A stretch of 64,000 nucleotides of DNA from Phlyctochytrium arcticum (taxonomy: Eukaryota; Chytridiomycota; Chytridiomycetes; Chytridiales; Chytridiaceae): assembly GCA_025602905.1 (NCBI GenBank), contig JAHLKI010000018.1:62001-126000 (forward strand). The letters run 5' to 3'. The notes below the pieces were generated by a model that was given only the letters and a program-made list of their open reading frames with translations, had not been told where the DNA came from and did not search any database. The translations under genes and the position numbers were made by a program. Shown in pieces: positions 25,060-37,992 of the stretch. Every line of letters begins with the position of its first letter. Within the stretch, counting starts at the first letter, position 1.

Positions 25060-26110
25060 CGAGAACTCTTTCATCCAGACATCAAATATCCCAAACAGGC
25101 TCTAATTACCATCACGGTAGAGTCAGGATTTTGTGAGTATGGACAGGACATCTCCAGCAGGACATGCCATGCCGTCTGTACCTGCTTCAAACGTATTAGC
25201 TGTACGCGCCTGACAGGCTTGTAAACAGTGCTGAGGGTTTTAACCCAACGATAAAGTATATAGATAAATGTATTGTTTTGAAAGTATTAAAGTATTAATG
25301 CTTGGATGATCCGGTAACAGCGTTTTGAGGCAGTTTTGAGGATCTATCCCTGATCTATCCCCGCCGATGCAGGCGCGCGTGACCTCCACTTTGGCCTCTT
25401 CAGGCCTAATGACACCCCGCGCTGCGCCGACTGCGCAAGCGCCAGAAGAACTATCCAGAAAAGAAAGAGTCATAAAATAAAATGAGTCACAAATATGACT
25501 CAAAATTTTTCGATTAGTGGTGCATGCGTACTACACTTCGGGTTAAAACCCTCAGCACTGAACCTCCCCCCTCCTGTGTCCTTTTACGGTCAGAAAGCTG
25601 TCCAATCCGGGCATCGAACATCCCAAATAGGCTCTGATTACCATCACAGAAGAGTCAGGATTTTGTTGAGCATGCTGTACCTGCTTCAAACATACTGAAC
25701 CTCCTTCTGTGTCAGAAAGCTCTCCAATCTAGGCATCCAACAGCCCAAACGAGCTCTAATTACCATCACAGAAGAGTCAGGATTTTGTGAGTATGGACAG
25801 GACCATGCCTGCCTGTACTGTACCTACCTGTACCTGCTTCAAACAAACTGAACCTCCTCCTGTGTCCTTTCACGGTCAGAAAGCTGTCCAATCCGGGCAT
25901 CAAACATCCCAAATAGGCTCTAATTACCACCACGGAATCAGGATTTCGTGAGTATGGTGGGAACAGGACCATGCCGTCTGTACCTGCTCAAAACATACTC
26001 AGCCCTCCGCCCAACCCCTTTACGGTCCAGAAACTCTTTAATCCGGTCCTGATACATCCGAAGCAGGCATTGATTGTGACGGTAAAGGGGTCCAGGATTT
26101 CGTGAGTAGC
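25060..26110 (+). repeat. Five imperfect copies of a ~130-150-bp unit
   Basis: A core of the type GGCTCTAATTACCATCAC, AGAGTCAGGATTTTGTGAGT occurs near 25097-25141, 25630-25680, 25750-25798, 25914-25958 and 26066-26106. It is preceded by hallmarks such as CAGAAAGCTGTCCAATC and followed by a CTGTACCTGCTTCAAAC segment. The copies are in direct orientation and diverged by point changes; a small inverted-repeat element interrupts the array after the first copy. No coding sequence is present. Confidence 0.75.
25226..25560. mobile_element. MITE-like element with 21-bp terminal inverted repeats
   Basis: CAGTGCTGAGGGTTTTAACC at 25226 is repeated inverted up to 25560, enclosing 335 bp without coding capacity. 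A CAGTG start suggests a mariner/Fot-like family, but the flanks show only AA in common and no clear TA duplication, so the superfamily is uncertain. It sits between copies of the 130-150-bp repeat unit. Confidence 0.65.
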
Positions 26111-26502
26111 ATGGGACGCGAACCAACACTGCGTCTGAGCCGTAAACAATATGGCACGGTTTACCAAGGGAAGCGAAAAAACAAGCTTTTAAAGTTGAGC
26201 ATAGTTGACGTTTCGCATGGTGTATGGATCGGAAGCCCAGCAGGGGAGGGGATCCATTTTCCATGTTTGATCGCCGCCACGGAATTTGGAGCAGAGCCTT
26301 GCGAAAGTCAGAAGCTTCATTGTTCCTCTGGGTTCGGAGGAAATCCCAGCAAAACGATAGATGGGAAACCATATACGTAAAATATTATGTACGATGAAAA
26401 GAAGGAGAAAGGTAGGTGTATATCCGATAATGGATGCGAAACAATAACAAAAAGAAAGATCCTGTCGGGGGAATCAACAGAAAACAGATCGGAAGAGGAA
26501 TC

Positions 26503-28969
26503 CTACAAGTGATGAGCAGCTTGTAGGCTGGGGTATTCAGGCGACCAGGCATGGGATTTGACATAGGCAAGGAGCCGCTCTTGGGTTTTCGGAGAGGAGG
26601 GATCTGTTCCTAGGATTTCCAGTACTTTGGGTTCTTGTACGTTATTCTGGAAGGAGCGAGGAATTGGTAACAAGGAAAGGTTAACAAAAGAGGGGGGGGA
26701 ATAGGTAAGTTAAAAGTGGAAACGCAAAACGCGATAATGCACCTTGGTGAACAAAATGGTTTGCTCCGCGGTTTTGGATCCTTTGCACCCCCAACCCCGT
26801 ACCCGCCCAGCTCTCTCAAAAAGATGAGATCGTTCCCTTCCGCTTTTCCCGCTAGCTTTCGCACAGATCGGTGTCTTACCTCTTTAAATGCAGCCAGAAT
26901 CACATCTCGAGCCACCAAATTGGAAATATCGCGGATCCTGGTCAAGCAAGGATAAAGGCGACCCTCAGCTCGCTCTTCAGCATCCAAGGATCCCGCCAGG
27001 GTCACAGCGCTTTGATATATCATACTGTCTGAAATGATTCGAGATTGGGCAAGACCGGCTCCCCGACCCAAACCGGGGAAAATGTACATGTTGTTGCCCT
27101 GGCCGGGCTCGATAGATTTACCAGTTTTTGGGTTGACGTAGTGGGGGAAGGCAGTACCGGAGGCAAAGAGAACACGGCTTTGAGTGTGTTCCATGGCTTC
27201 CGCAAAGGTGCATTCCGTGCTGGTCAAGGGGTTGGAGAGGGGGAAGATGATGGGCCGTTGGTTTAAGGTGGCCATCCGCTCGATAATGTTCTTGGTGAAT
27301 GAACCGTGTTGGCTGGCAAGACCAATCAGGGCAGTGGGACGGACATACTCAATGACCTCTTCCAGCGTTCGGAACTGTTGTCCTTGGTTATCTGAACGGG
27401 CAAACAGCGTTTTGTGATCGGCCAGCTTGTCGCCACGGTCAAAAGTGACGAGACCTTTGGAGTCGACGAGCCAAAACTTGTCCCGGGCAGCCTCTTCCGA
27501 CATGTTTCCGGCGCGGACAAAATGAGATTGGAGCGAACTGGCTACACCAACACCTGCAGATCCAGCGCCAAAGAACAAGACGCGGTGTTCTTGGATAGGA
27601 ATTTCGGACAAGCGAATGGCATTGATGAAACCAGAGAGAATGACGGCCCCGGTTCCTTGAATGTCATCGTTAAATGAAAGGTACTTTTCACGATATCGTG
27701 CCAGAGACTGAAAGGCGTGTTCTGAGCTGAAATCCTCAAACTGGATGAGCATCTATAGTAAATTATGCGTGAGTACGTTGTTGCACCAGAGACAGTGAGT
27801 GTATTGGAGACATACCTTGGGCCATTTGCGGTGGAGACTCTCCATGACTTCGTCAAAAAAGGAGAAAAAGTCCTCATCCGTTGGTCGCTTCTGTCGCAAT
27901 CCAAGGTACAATGGATCATTCAGATATGTCTGGTTGTTGGTGCCCAGATCCAGGGTGATGGGTAGAGTGGTGGCAGGGTTGAATCCGCCGGCCGCAACAT
28001 ACAGGGAAAGTTTCCCGATGGGAATTCCCATGCCATTCATGCCTGGGCACCAAAAAGTTTGTTAGATGAAACTGTTTATGCTGAGGTGTGAACAAGAGCA
28101 AAAGTTTGTACCTAGATCACCTAGACCCAAGATGCGACTTCCGTCGGTGATGACGCAGATTTCGGGTTGGGTGTTATGCCAATTGTCCAGCACTTCATAG
28201 ACGCGGCCCTTGTCCCGCAGGCTGAGGTAGAGGCCTTCATTGCTGCCAGGAGTGTGCAGGACCGAGAATTGTTGGCACGCCTCTCCAACGACCGGGGTAT
28301 AGATCAATGGGGTAATTTGCTGTGGAAGGGAGAAAAAATAAGTATGAGGGGGAGAAAACCGATTTAGATCGGGAATACGTTACAGTGAGGTGGCTGGCGA
28401 CGACTTTGTAAAAGAGAATCGTGTTTTCCTGGCGAAGGCGGGACAGATAGTAGTGTTGGGCAATGGGTTGGTCCAGGAGACTCAGAAACTTGAGGACTCT
28501 GTCGACTTGCTGGTCCAAGTTTTCAAACGCGGGAGGAATGAGGCCTTGGACCTTGAGATTGTGCCGGTGTTTGAGCGGGACTGACGTGCCTGACAATATA
28601 AACAAACGAAACGGTCAGCGACATGTACATGTTCCGGGCGTTTGCGACCCACTTACCTTGGTTGAGAGCGACGGCAGACGAGGTGAATGCGCAAGTGTCG
28701 GCGAGCATCGCTGGGTTTGTTTTAGGGGAAAGTGCTGGGAAGGAATGTTGGGGCCAAGACGGGGATCGGTGGGATTTCAGTGGGAGATTTTTGTGGTGGT
28801 GCTGCTGATGCTTGAGAGGGAGGGCGGCGAGAGGGAAGCTGCCGGTAGGACTAGTAGTTGTATTGGTGGTGGCGGTAGAAGTTGAAGCGACGGCGGAAGC
28901 TAGGGAAAAGTCGCGGGAAGAGGCTGTCGGGCGAAGGAGCGTTCTTGGCGCGGCCAGCAAGCAAGACAT
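26503..28969 (-). CDS. Malic enzyme (NAD(P)-dependent), probably mitochondrial
   Basis: Model: complement(26503..26646, 26880..27752, 27816..28042, 28112..28319, 28384..28589, 28657..28969), 656 aa, all junctions GT-AG and in phase. The first ~95 residues are Ser/Thr/Arg/His-rich without acidic residues early on, as expected for a mitochondrial presequence. Family blocks: RLRQENTILFYKVV; ITPLIYTPVVGEACQQFS with the malate-site Tyr; GSRILGLGDLG; GMGIPIGKLSLYVAAGGFNP; LPITLDLGTNN; the metal-binding QFEDF and FNDDIQGT; the dinucleotide motif FFGAGSAGVGVA; and IFPLSNPLTSTECTFAEA. Oxidative decarboxylation of malate to pyruvate is the expected reaction. The last intron is long (233 bp), so the C-terminal exon is slightly less certain. 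Confidence 0.9.
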
Positions 28970-31042
28970 GTGCTTTATTGGACAGACAAAGGGGATTTTT
29001 TTTTCTGACAACTGGAACCTTGATTCTTTTTCTTTGCTCTCTGCTGAATTATTTCCTGGGATCCTGGAAATAGCCGGAAATAATACGCGGGGTGCGGGTT
29101 TCGTGCGAGAGCAGCGAGCGACAGCGCTGGAGGACGACCGTATTACGAGTTGTACCAAGTTACTATTGGAGTCTTTTGTTGATGAGAAAAGTCTTCAGTT
29201 GGCCTTGGAGTCTTGGCTTTTGAACGTTTGGTTGTGATGTGTTGTGGATGTGTCAAAGAATGTGACAGGCGTCCAAAGAGTCTGCTTGAGGGCAGTAAAT
29301 TCGTCTTGAATTTCCAGAGGGAAAACCCCGACCAGCCTTTGTATCATATATTTATTCGATGCTTCTGACGCCGGGAATGACAGGATCTACGCCAGCAGAC
29401 GGGATTGGCGGAAGCCTTGCCGCTCTCGCAAATATGTGACTGGTCAATTTCCATTGACATTTACATTGACATGATTTCGCTGAAACTCCCTCTCCCTAGA
29501 TTTTATCAACTGGCAGCCCCATATTCTGCTGTGCTGGAGGTCTTTTTCCATCCCGCTGCCAGCACATCGACTGCCTACATCTACATATCCAGCCATTAAA
29601 TTAGCACGAACGACCGCCCCGAAATCCCTCGAATCTTTCCCGCCAGGAAAAGAACGGCCCGTATCATATCAGCAAACTGATCATCTCTACCATGGCTGCG
29701 CACCGAGATGATCTGACGCACGCGACGTCCTCCCGGTTCCTCCCGCGTTTCCCTCGTGTCTCCGGATGCGGGTGAATTGTTTCTTGAAATTCTTATGGTG
29801 TCTTTTTTTTCCTTGACAAAACGTTACAAAGGGAAATGGTAAAACTATACGGTACCGGTAGTTATTTTGCGTAGTAGGTGGGTGTCAAGAGCATCACAGG
29901 TAGAAGCGGCATAATCAACGGTTCACGGCAAAATGCAAACTCAGCTCAACTTGCTTGGATCAGAGCAACTAACTTTACCCAGCAACTAACAAAAGAATAT
30001 CCGCTCGAAGCATCAGAGAATGGAATGGCCAAAAAAAAACTATATAGGGCCGAAGGCATCTTCAAAGGAACCGAATCCGGGATAAATCCCAGATAACGAG
30101 CGGCTAAAATCAAAATGCCCAAACCTCTACTCAGCACGACTTTTGGCTGTTAGTTCAAACCCATTACCCAGCAAGTATGATATTGTAATAAATGAAAAAC
30201 ACCGTGCGAGGCATCAGAAGCATGATCCAGCACCCATTAAAAGAACAGCAGCACAGTGATCAATAGAGACAGTCTTTCAGTAGAGTCACTTCCACGCTTG
30301 AGCAGTTTTATATTGATGTGCGTCTCGAGAATGGGAAAGCCAGTCTTGGTACTCGAGTATCCAGGACTTTAATGATGATACAAAGTCATTGAAATCAATC
30401 ATTATCTGCTTGTTTTTATTTTCTATTTTGTGGAATGTTACCAGGAAAAATACTTATCATAAGTATATGTGTCAAGGTTTTATTCCCAAAACCAGAAGAA
30501 ATACTTGTCGTTTTTACCCTTTGTTTTGGTCAGCGCCGCCTCAAAAATGCATCAGGATCGACCCCTGGTACAAATCGACAACAAAGAAAACAAACTACAG
30601 TCCATATTACTAAGGAGCCAGTCGCCGGTCTTGCCGAGCCGTTTGTTGACCCGGAATGGCAGTTTTTGCCATCCTTTTCCAAAATGAAAAATGGTAACAC
30701 GCTAATTATAGCTCCCCTCCTTCCCAAGAATCACATCAGATTGTTTCCATCACAGGAATTATCCACCCAAAGACCCACTCTGATCAATGCGTTCCGCTGA
30801 CCCAAAATAATCTCCCAGATCACAGGCAATGTTAATTATTTGCGTACATGTGTATGTGTGTGTGTGCTCAGGAAACGAGAGTTTTCCAGCAGGCGGAGGA
30901 AGAGGGGGGGGGGACTATTGTTTGGGCCCCCAATTGACCGAATAAGACCATAGGAAAGAAACCTTTTCAGATATATGTCCAGCGTGCGCCGCGGCACCTT
31001 TCTCACGCTCGCACTTTTACCTTATTTTCCTTATACGAAAAA
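28970..31042. other. Intergenic region, nothing recognised
   Basis: About 2.1 kb between the malic enzyme start and the start of the Thr-rich surface protein; the two genes are divergent, so promoters for both lie here. It contains AT-rich stretches and a short TG run near 30850-30865, but no ORF with family resemblance and no inverted repeats that I could see. Confidence 0.5.
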
Positions 31043-33504
31043 ATGCTCCACCAGTGCGGCCATACGCGCATTGTCCTAGGAGCCCTCTTCTCGCTGCTAA
31101 TTGCCACGCTTATACACTCGGCTGCTGCATTTGATTACTGCACAACCCAATACCCCATCGCCGGATACCCAGTCTGGGATTTTGATGCCGTGAGTTCTAG
31201 ACGTTTTTGGTGAAGGGAATGGGAGGAGCTGTGATGCTTTGAAGGATTTGCAGGGTGGAGCATGGATTTTAAGGACAAAAAGAAATGAAACAAGTCGAAT
31301 AAAACCGAGACAAACAAACTTTTCTAATCCCATGCGTTCAATTAATTATATAGAATTGCAACTGGGCAAGCAACGTCTGGACATCCAAGATTAGCTCTGG
31401 ACACACTTCCTCAACCGCCAGCTTTACCCCAGCCCGCCGTGTCTATGATGAAACTCGCGACAACTACCGTTTGTCCTTTGTAACCGGTGGTGACAAGCTG
31501 GAATTGCCAGCTATTCCCCAAACTACATACCCTTCGGTATGTAATAGCCCAGTGTTTTATTTTAACAAACCAACAGCTAAAAAAAAAATTCCCACGTAGA
31601 TTGCTGCCGAGTTCTTGGTCTCTATCTACTCTCTGGAAAACACAGGCAGCTGGCGATCCCTCTGGAGTACCGCTCCCAGCGCCTATTCGGGAGTGAATGC
31701 CACCTACCGCTCGTTTCTCACCTATCACCCCGCCTTGTCCGGAAACAACTATTTGATGGGAGGTAAAGTGTCCATACTGGTTTTTAATATGCTTTCAAAA
31801 AGAAGATCCAACATTAAATTCTTTCTTTAAATCACATCAGGAACGAGTGGTGCTCCTCCTAGTCCAATCACTACCGAAAAAGTCCTAGGGCAGTTTATCC
31901 ACATTGTTGTCAACTACGATTTTGCTTCGCGAACAGTCCAGTGGTTTGTAAACGGCCTCTACGATCAGAGTTTGACAACCAGTGTCACCGATTCATTGAC
32001 CAACAAACTTGTCTTGAACGGTGTGCTGGGAACTGTAACGCATGATCCTGGAAGTTGGTCGCTGGCCTATTTCCGTATGTGGTATGTAACAGCCATGAGA
32101 GACTTGGATGTCACAATTACAGACACACTAACGACGCAAATCTCCTTTTTCCCAGGCCGCGAAAGGTGACAAAGTCAGAGGCGTGGACGCTGTTTTACGC
32201 ATCAGGCGCACCCGAACAATACATGAAACCCATCATCACTATACCCTACCCTGCATCCGCGCTCAACCAGACTGTAGGAGGCAAGTCCGCCATCTACTCT
32301 AGCGCCGATGGTCCTCGAGCCAATTTCGAGTTGTTCAATATCAACTCGACCTCGGTGGTTGACTGCAACACGGGGAACAATGCCAACCATCAAGTTTCCG
32401 GGAATGCTACCTACGAATTGTCCTGGACTCATAATGCGCGAATCACCCAAACGTTGTATAACAACAATTATCCGAACGTGACCGATATTCGAATCTGGCC
32501 GGCCACGACGCAGATTGATGTGTGGGTAGGAACAGATTACCTCGCCATCAGCGCGGTAGCCAACTCTCAGTATGTCATGGCACCCATAGAAGGTGGACCG
32601 GCCCGGGTCGGTTGGATGGTGGAAGTCAATCGATGGAACATCCCGGCCGTGGGAGATTTGGGAGTGAACCTCGACACCGATGTGACGCCGTGGTATCCTC
32701 AGACCACCTTTTATTTGGGACCGGCTGTCTCGGCTGACCCTGATGTTTGCTGGCAACGTATTTATGATGGGTACTACAACTTGACCTACAATGTGACGGC
32801 TGCGTACCCTCCTGTCTTGGTTGACCCCGTCTTTCCTGGCGCTCCAATCAACCCGCTACAGTCTTGGGATGGCGTAAGTACCTCCTGCCCTCCTCAATCC
32901 TTTGGGTTCATCCAACTCATGTTATTTTTCACCGACATCTAGGTTCCTTTTGCCGCTGGACCATGGTACATGCCCCCCGTATACGCGTACCTTCCCATGT
33001 TGGTAACTTGGACGGCTCCCTCGTCCCCAGTTAGTACACCGCAATTGACCTACGTTCTGGATTTCAACTACGAGCCATCTGCCGCTTTCGACGCGACGGC
33101 CGACATGAATTGCACCAATTGTGCCAGTTTCGTTCCCACCAAAGTCAACACCAAACGGTGGTCTTTCTACGTCACGCCAAACACTGTGGGCAATGTCTCG
33201 TTGCAGATCAAGAGTAACCGAGCTCCCATTGACAAGTCATACGCCTACATTGGTCTCGCCAATGTACAGAGTTCGGCCCAAGTCTCCTGGATCTACAGTA
33301 AGTTTTCTTTCGAATTTCAATGAGATATTTGATGGACTGATCTTGACATTTCTCTCACCTGCAGCCACGACAACCACCACCACTACAACGACTACTACCA
33401 CCACCACCACAAAGAGTACCACAGTGGCTACCACTACTACTGCACCGGTTGTTGTCACCACTACTGTTGCTCCAACGACAACGACCACTACTGTTCCAAC
33501 GACA

Positions 33505-33554
<50 letters not shown>

Positions 33555-35877
33555 TACTGTTCCAACGACAACGACCACTGTTGCTCCAACGACCACCACC
33601 ACCACAACAACTACCACTACTACGACAACGGTTGACCCAACTACCACGGTTGATCCCACAACTACTGTTGCCCCAACGACCACAGTTGATCCAACTACTA
33701 CAGTTGACCCTACGACGACCACTGTAGATCCCACGACCACGGTTGATCCTACCACTACAGTTGACCCTACTACGACCACTGTAGACCCAACGACCACAGT
33801 TGATCCTACCACTACAGTTGACCCTACGACGACCACTGTAGATCCTACGACGACTGTTGATCCAACGACCACAGTTGATCCTACGACTACAGTTGACCCT
33901 ACTACGACCACTGTAGATCCTTCGACGACTGTTGACCCAACGACCACGGTTGATCCTACCACTACAGTTGACCCTACTACGACCACTGTAGATCCTACTA
34001 CCACTGTTGACCCAACGACCACCGTTGATCCTACCACTACAGTTGACCCTACTACGACCACTGCAGACCCAACGACCACAGTTGATCCTACCACTACAGT
34101 TGACCCTACCACTACAGTTGACCCTACCACTACAGTTGACCCTACCACTACAGTTGACCCTACCACTACAGTTGACCCTACTACGACCACTGTAGATCCT
34201 ACTACCACTGTTGACCCAACTACCACCGTTGATCCTACAACGACCGTTGACCCAATGACTACTGTTGATCCTACAACCACCGTTGACCCAACTACCACCG
34301 TTGATCCTACAACGACCGTTGACCCAACGACAACTGTTGATCCTACAACCACAGTTGACCCTACGACCACGGTTGACCCCACCACCACCGTTGACCCTTC
34401 GACCACGGTTGACCCCACCACCACCGTTGAACCTACAACCACCACCGTTGATCCAACTACCACGACCGTTGGCCCAACAACCACCGTTGACCCTACGACC
34501 ACCGTTGACCCAACTACTACGACGGCTGACCCAACGACTACGACCATTGATCCAACGACCACTATTGATCCAACGACCACTGTCGATCCCACAACAACCG
34601 TTGACCCAACTACCACGACCGTTGACCTAACCACCACCGTTGATCCAACTACCACGACCGTTGACCCAATGACTACTGTTGATCCAACAACCACCGTTGA
34701 CCCTACGACTACGATTGACCCAACCACTACTGTTGAACCTACGACCGCCGCTGATCCTACAACGACCGTTGACCCAACCACCACCGTCGACCCTACGACC
34801 ACAGTTGACCCAACCACCACTGTTGATCCAACGACGACAACCGAGCCAACCACCACTGTTGATGCGACGACAACCACTGATCCCGCGACGACTACCGCTG
34901 ACCCGACCACTACCATCGACTCGACAACAACGACGGAGCCAACCACCACCGTTGACACAACCACGACCACTGCTCAAACTACAACGACAGTGCCAAATAC
35001 TACCGTCGACCCCACCACTACTGTTGACTCGACCACTACAGTGGACCCAACAACAACTACGGATGCTACAACAACCACTGTCGATGCCACCACGACCACT
35101 GATTCTACCACCACTGTTGTTCCCACGACCACAGACGCCACTACCACCACTGTTGTTCCCACGACCACCACCGACTCTACTACTACCACTGTAGAACCAA
35201 CGACAACAACGAATGTGGTATCCACAACCACTGATGCCACATCGACCACAATTTCCACGACAACAACTGATGCTACAACGACCACCGAAGCCGTTACCAC
35301 CACAACTGATGCCGCTCTTTTGCCTACCGCCTCTACTGCAAACAGTGTTACCACTTCATCAAACGTGCCCACGACTGTCGCTCAGGCTGGTTCATCTACC
35401 GGTAAGCAGCAGTAAATATATGAGATTATAGTGCATAAACTAATTTCGCATCATTTTTCCGCAGTCGTCTCTCCAGCAACCAGTGCAACTCCAATGGTAA
35501 CTGGGGCCGACATCGCGTCATCTGTCAATTCTGAGAGTCCGTCGGCCACCCCGTCTCCGACATCTTCAAGCGGAGGCACCACAGCGGTCGCATCCAGCAC
35601 TGCCCGTATCCAGGCAGGCGCTCCTTCCGTTATTGCAGCACCCACTCTGGAGACTGGAAGCGGCTTCAAGATGACCAAGCCTGCCTTGATTGCTCTCGTC
35701 GTTTTGGTGCCCGGAGGAGTGATTGGGGCTGGTACTGCGTTTTTCCTATTCAAACCACAGGGAACTCGCGCTGGAGGCGCCGCCCGTTACATGTTGGGAC
35801 GATTGACTGGCACCAACTCTCGTAACTCGGGTAGCGCGGGTAACTCTCGCCGCAGCTCGCGTACCTCGCTTTGGTAG
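31043..35877 (+). CDS. Secreted or anchored Thr-rich surface protein with lectin-like domain
   Basis: Model: join(31043..31189, 31354..31536, 31600..31762, 31841..32081, 32156..32873, 32943..33297, 33365..35401, 35465..35877), 1,418 aa, all introns GT-AG and in phase. The signal peptide core is ALFSLLIATLIHSAAA. Residues ~50-250 resemble a concanavalin A/LamG-type beta sandwich: a FIHIVVNYD strand, VQWFVNGLYDQ, then GVLGTVTHDPGSW. A second globular region rich in Asn-x-Thr/Ser sites and Cys follows (to ~602). Then come ~680 residues of Thr-rich repeats with the unit TTTVDP, a Ser/Thr linker, one hydrophobic segment (ALIALVVLVPGGVIGAGTAFF) and a short basic tail. The design is that of a mucin-like adhesin presented on a stalk. 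Substrate or partner is unknown. Confidence 0.85.
33640..34860 (+). repeat. 18-bp coding minisatellite (TTTVDP repeats)
   Basis: Tandem array of about 60 imperfect units, each coding Thr-Thr-Thr-Val-Asp-Pro, with occasional 21-bp units that add a Thr. Blocks of identical higher-order units (for example 34070-34170, where ACTACAGTTGACCCTACC recurs without change) indicate recent unequal exchange. Flanking parts (33365-33640 and 34860-35330) are less regular ACN-rich codons. Confidence 0.9.
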
Positions 35878-36619
35878 TTTTGCGCTTATTTAGCCCACTA
35901 GACATTATAATTCTTTAGTCAACTTGTCATGATTTGAATCATATATATAGCTTTCATCATGATACGTGTGCCATCTGGCTATGGAACCATTTTTTTACCC
36001 TGCAGGCCGTCTTTCTCCATCAGGACTTTCCGCGGGTCAAGGATGCCATGGGTGAGTATAATTTCCCCTGAGCCGGCTCCCACTAATTTAATCTGTTGGA
36101 TTCTGCCTCACTACACCGTACTCAGTAATTAGTCTAGGTCGAGAATTAGTCTAGGACCAATTCTGAACAATCTGGTTTACTAAGTGGTTTGCAGGAAATC
36201 AAGTCAGACTGACCTAGACTAATTCCTAATTCTTGAAGTTGGGTCAGGATTTCGGGTTCAGAATTAGTTTAGTGAGACTAATTACTGAATACGGTGTCAA
36301 GCTTGCGGCTGCGCGTCTGCCGACTGTCGGTAACACATTGTAAGCTAGTGGATCGTATATGCACGTCGGGAAAATGGTTGACGCTGTTCACAATATCCTA
36401 GTGAAGTATAGTATTTTAAGCGGAACATGGACGGCACTATGGGAGTGGGTTTCGACAGAGTATTTTAGTAGTCGCGTGGGAACTCTTGCAAAAGCACCAG
36501 AGAAAGATCGTTAACGCGCACGGCCGTTCGAAGAAAACAAAATATGGACGGCGAAAACGCCGTTGAGAATAGGTCAAACGATAAATACATATTATTTTTT
36601 CGAGAAAGTGAATGTATGT
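35878..36619. other. Intergenic region between convergent genes
   Basis: 742 bp between the stop of the surface protein gene (plus) and the stop of the ketol-acid reductoisomerase gene (minus). Its only recognisable content is the inverted-repeat element at 36114-36296. Confidence 0.6.
36114..36296. mobile_element. Small inverted-repeat (MITE-like) element
   Basis: CACCGTACTCAGTAATTAGT at the left end is repeated inverted at the right with one mismatch in the first 22 bases (the right copy has GTATTC). Homology continues inward through AGTCTAGG-type words. The element is 183 bp and non-coding. No convincing target duplication is visible. Confidence 0.6.
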
Positions 36620-37992
36620 TTACAGGTTTTCTGGGCGCAAGCTACGGACTGTTTTGCCTGCTCGCCACATCTCAGATTCGCGGATTACGCGAAGTTCCTC
36701 CTCCAATCGCTCACGGTAGTCTGGCCGGCTGTTCTCCTCCAAACTTCGCTTGGTTTCAGAGCCATCCTCAACGGCGGCGTACAGCTTTTCAAAGACTGGC
36801 TTGGTGGCATCGTAAAATTGGGGAGCCCAGTCGAGGGCACCACGTCGCGCTGTGGTACTGCAGTTGGCATACATCCAATCCATGCCCTGTGAAAAGCGAT
36901 AGATTAGGAATTTTGTGCATTTGGAAAATAAGATGAAAAAGGCATCACTTACGTGTTTAGCGATGAGGGGGTACAAGGACTGTGTTGCTTCCTCCACAGT
37001 CTCGTTGAAGGCTTCTGAGGGGCTGTGACCTTTTGATCGAAGGACATCGTACTGGGCAGCAAAAGCTCCCTGAATGGCTCCCATGAGGATACCGCGCTCT
37101 CCCGTCAAGTCAGAGTATACTTCCTTCTTACTGGAAAACACAAACTTAGCACAAGACCAAGAGAAGAAAATCACCAGAAAAAAACTTACAATGTGGTTTC
37201 GTACAGGTATCCAGATCCGATGGCGACTCCCATGGCAAAAGCGCGGTCTCGTGCTTTACCGGAAACATCTTGCCAGATGGCAACGGAGGAGTTGATACCG
37301 CGGCCCTCAAGGAAAAGAGATCGGACGGTAGCTCCGGATCCTTTTGGTGCGGCAAGAATCACGTCAACATCCTTGGGAGGAACGACACCCGTCTGCTCCG
37401 GGTATATGACACTGAATCCATGGGAAAAGTACAAAGTCTTTCCCTTGGTGACGTAAGGCTTCAATGCGGGCCATCCATCCCTCTGTCCTGCATCAGACAA
37501 AAGGTACATCAAAATGGACCCCTTTTGCGCCGCCTCCTCAATGGTGAAGAGAGTTTTTCCTTCCACCCAGCCGTCCTTCTTGGCTGCCTCCCAAGAATGA
37601 CCGCCTTTGCGAACTCCGACAATGACCTTCATGCCGTTATCACGCAAGTTGAGAGATTGTGCGTAGCCTTGGGTTCCGTAACCTAAGACGGCAAATGTGT
37701 CGTTGGCGAAAATTTCCTGAAGCTTTTCCTTGGGAAAGTCTGAACGTTCCCATACGGTCTCGGTTGAGCCGCCAAAGTCCAGAGTTTTGACGCCGCGCGT
37801 TTGCAGGAGCTACACACATTAGACCTGGTCAGTTACTGTTTGCGCGCAGTTACCAGAAACGAGCGAGCTTACCATTGGGGACGATCTTGTGGTAGTGGCG
37901 ACAGAGATGGGGACTCGCATTGCGGGCGTTCCGGCCAGGCGGAGCGCGCAGCGACTCAGTTGTCGGGTGGCAGAGTGTCGTAGGGTGTTCAT
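36620..37992 (-). CDS. ILV5: Ketol-acid reductoisomerase, mitochondrial
   Basis: Model: complement(36620..36886, 36953..37130, 37190..37809, 37873..37992), 394 aa, in-phase GT-AG introns of 66, 59 and 63 bp. Residues 1-40 are an Arg/Ser/Thr-rich mitochondrial presequence. The Rossmann part has VLGYGTQGYAQSLNLRDNG (NADPH loop) and MKVIVGVRKGG; then come DVILAAPKGSG, SVAIWQDVSGKARDRAFAMG, and the metal and substrate site DLTGERGILMGAIQGAF, followed by E-x-YPLIAKH. The C-terminal exon begins GMDWMYANCSTTARRGALDW and stops shortly after. This is the second step of valine/isoleucine synthesis; length matches yeast Ilv5. It is divergent from the Ubp3-type gene across 729 bp. Confidence 0.95.

Noticed and set aside
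25240..25503. 87-codon minus-strand ORF
   Set aside because: Lies wholly inside the small inverted-repeat element at 25226-25560; non-autonomous elements of this kind do not code.
33237..34970. 577-codon minus-strand ORF rich in Val, Gly and Ser
   Set aside because: It is the antisense of the ACN/GTT/GAY-rich minisatellite in the surface-protein gene; the repeat unit has no stop codon on the opposite strand. The plus-strand frame joins spliced exons with a signal peptide and membrane segment, so that strand is the real one.
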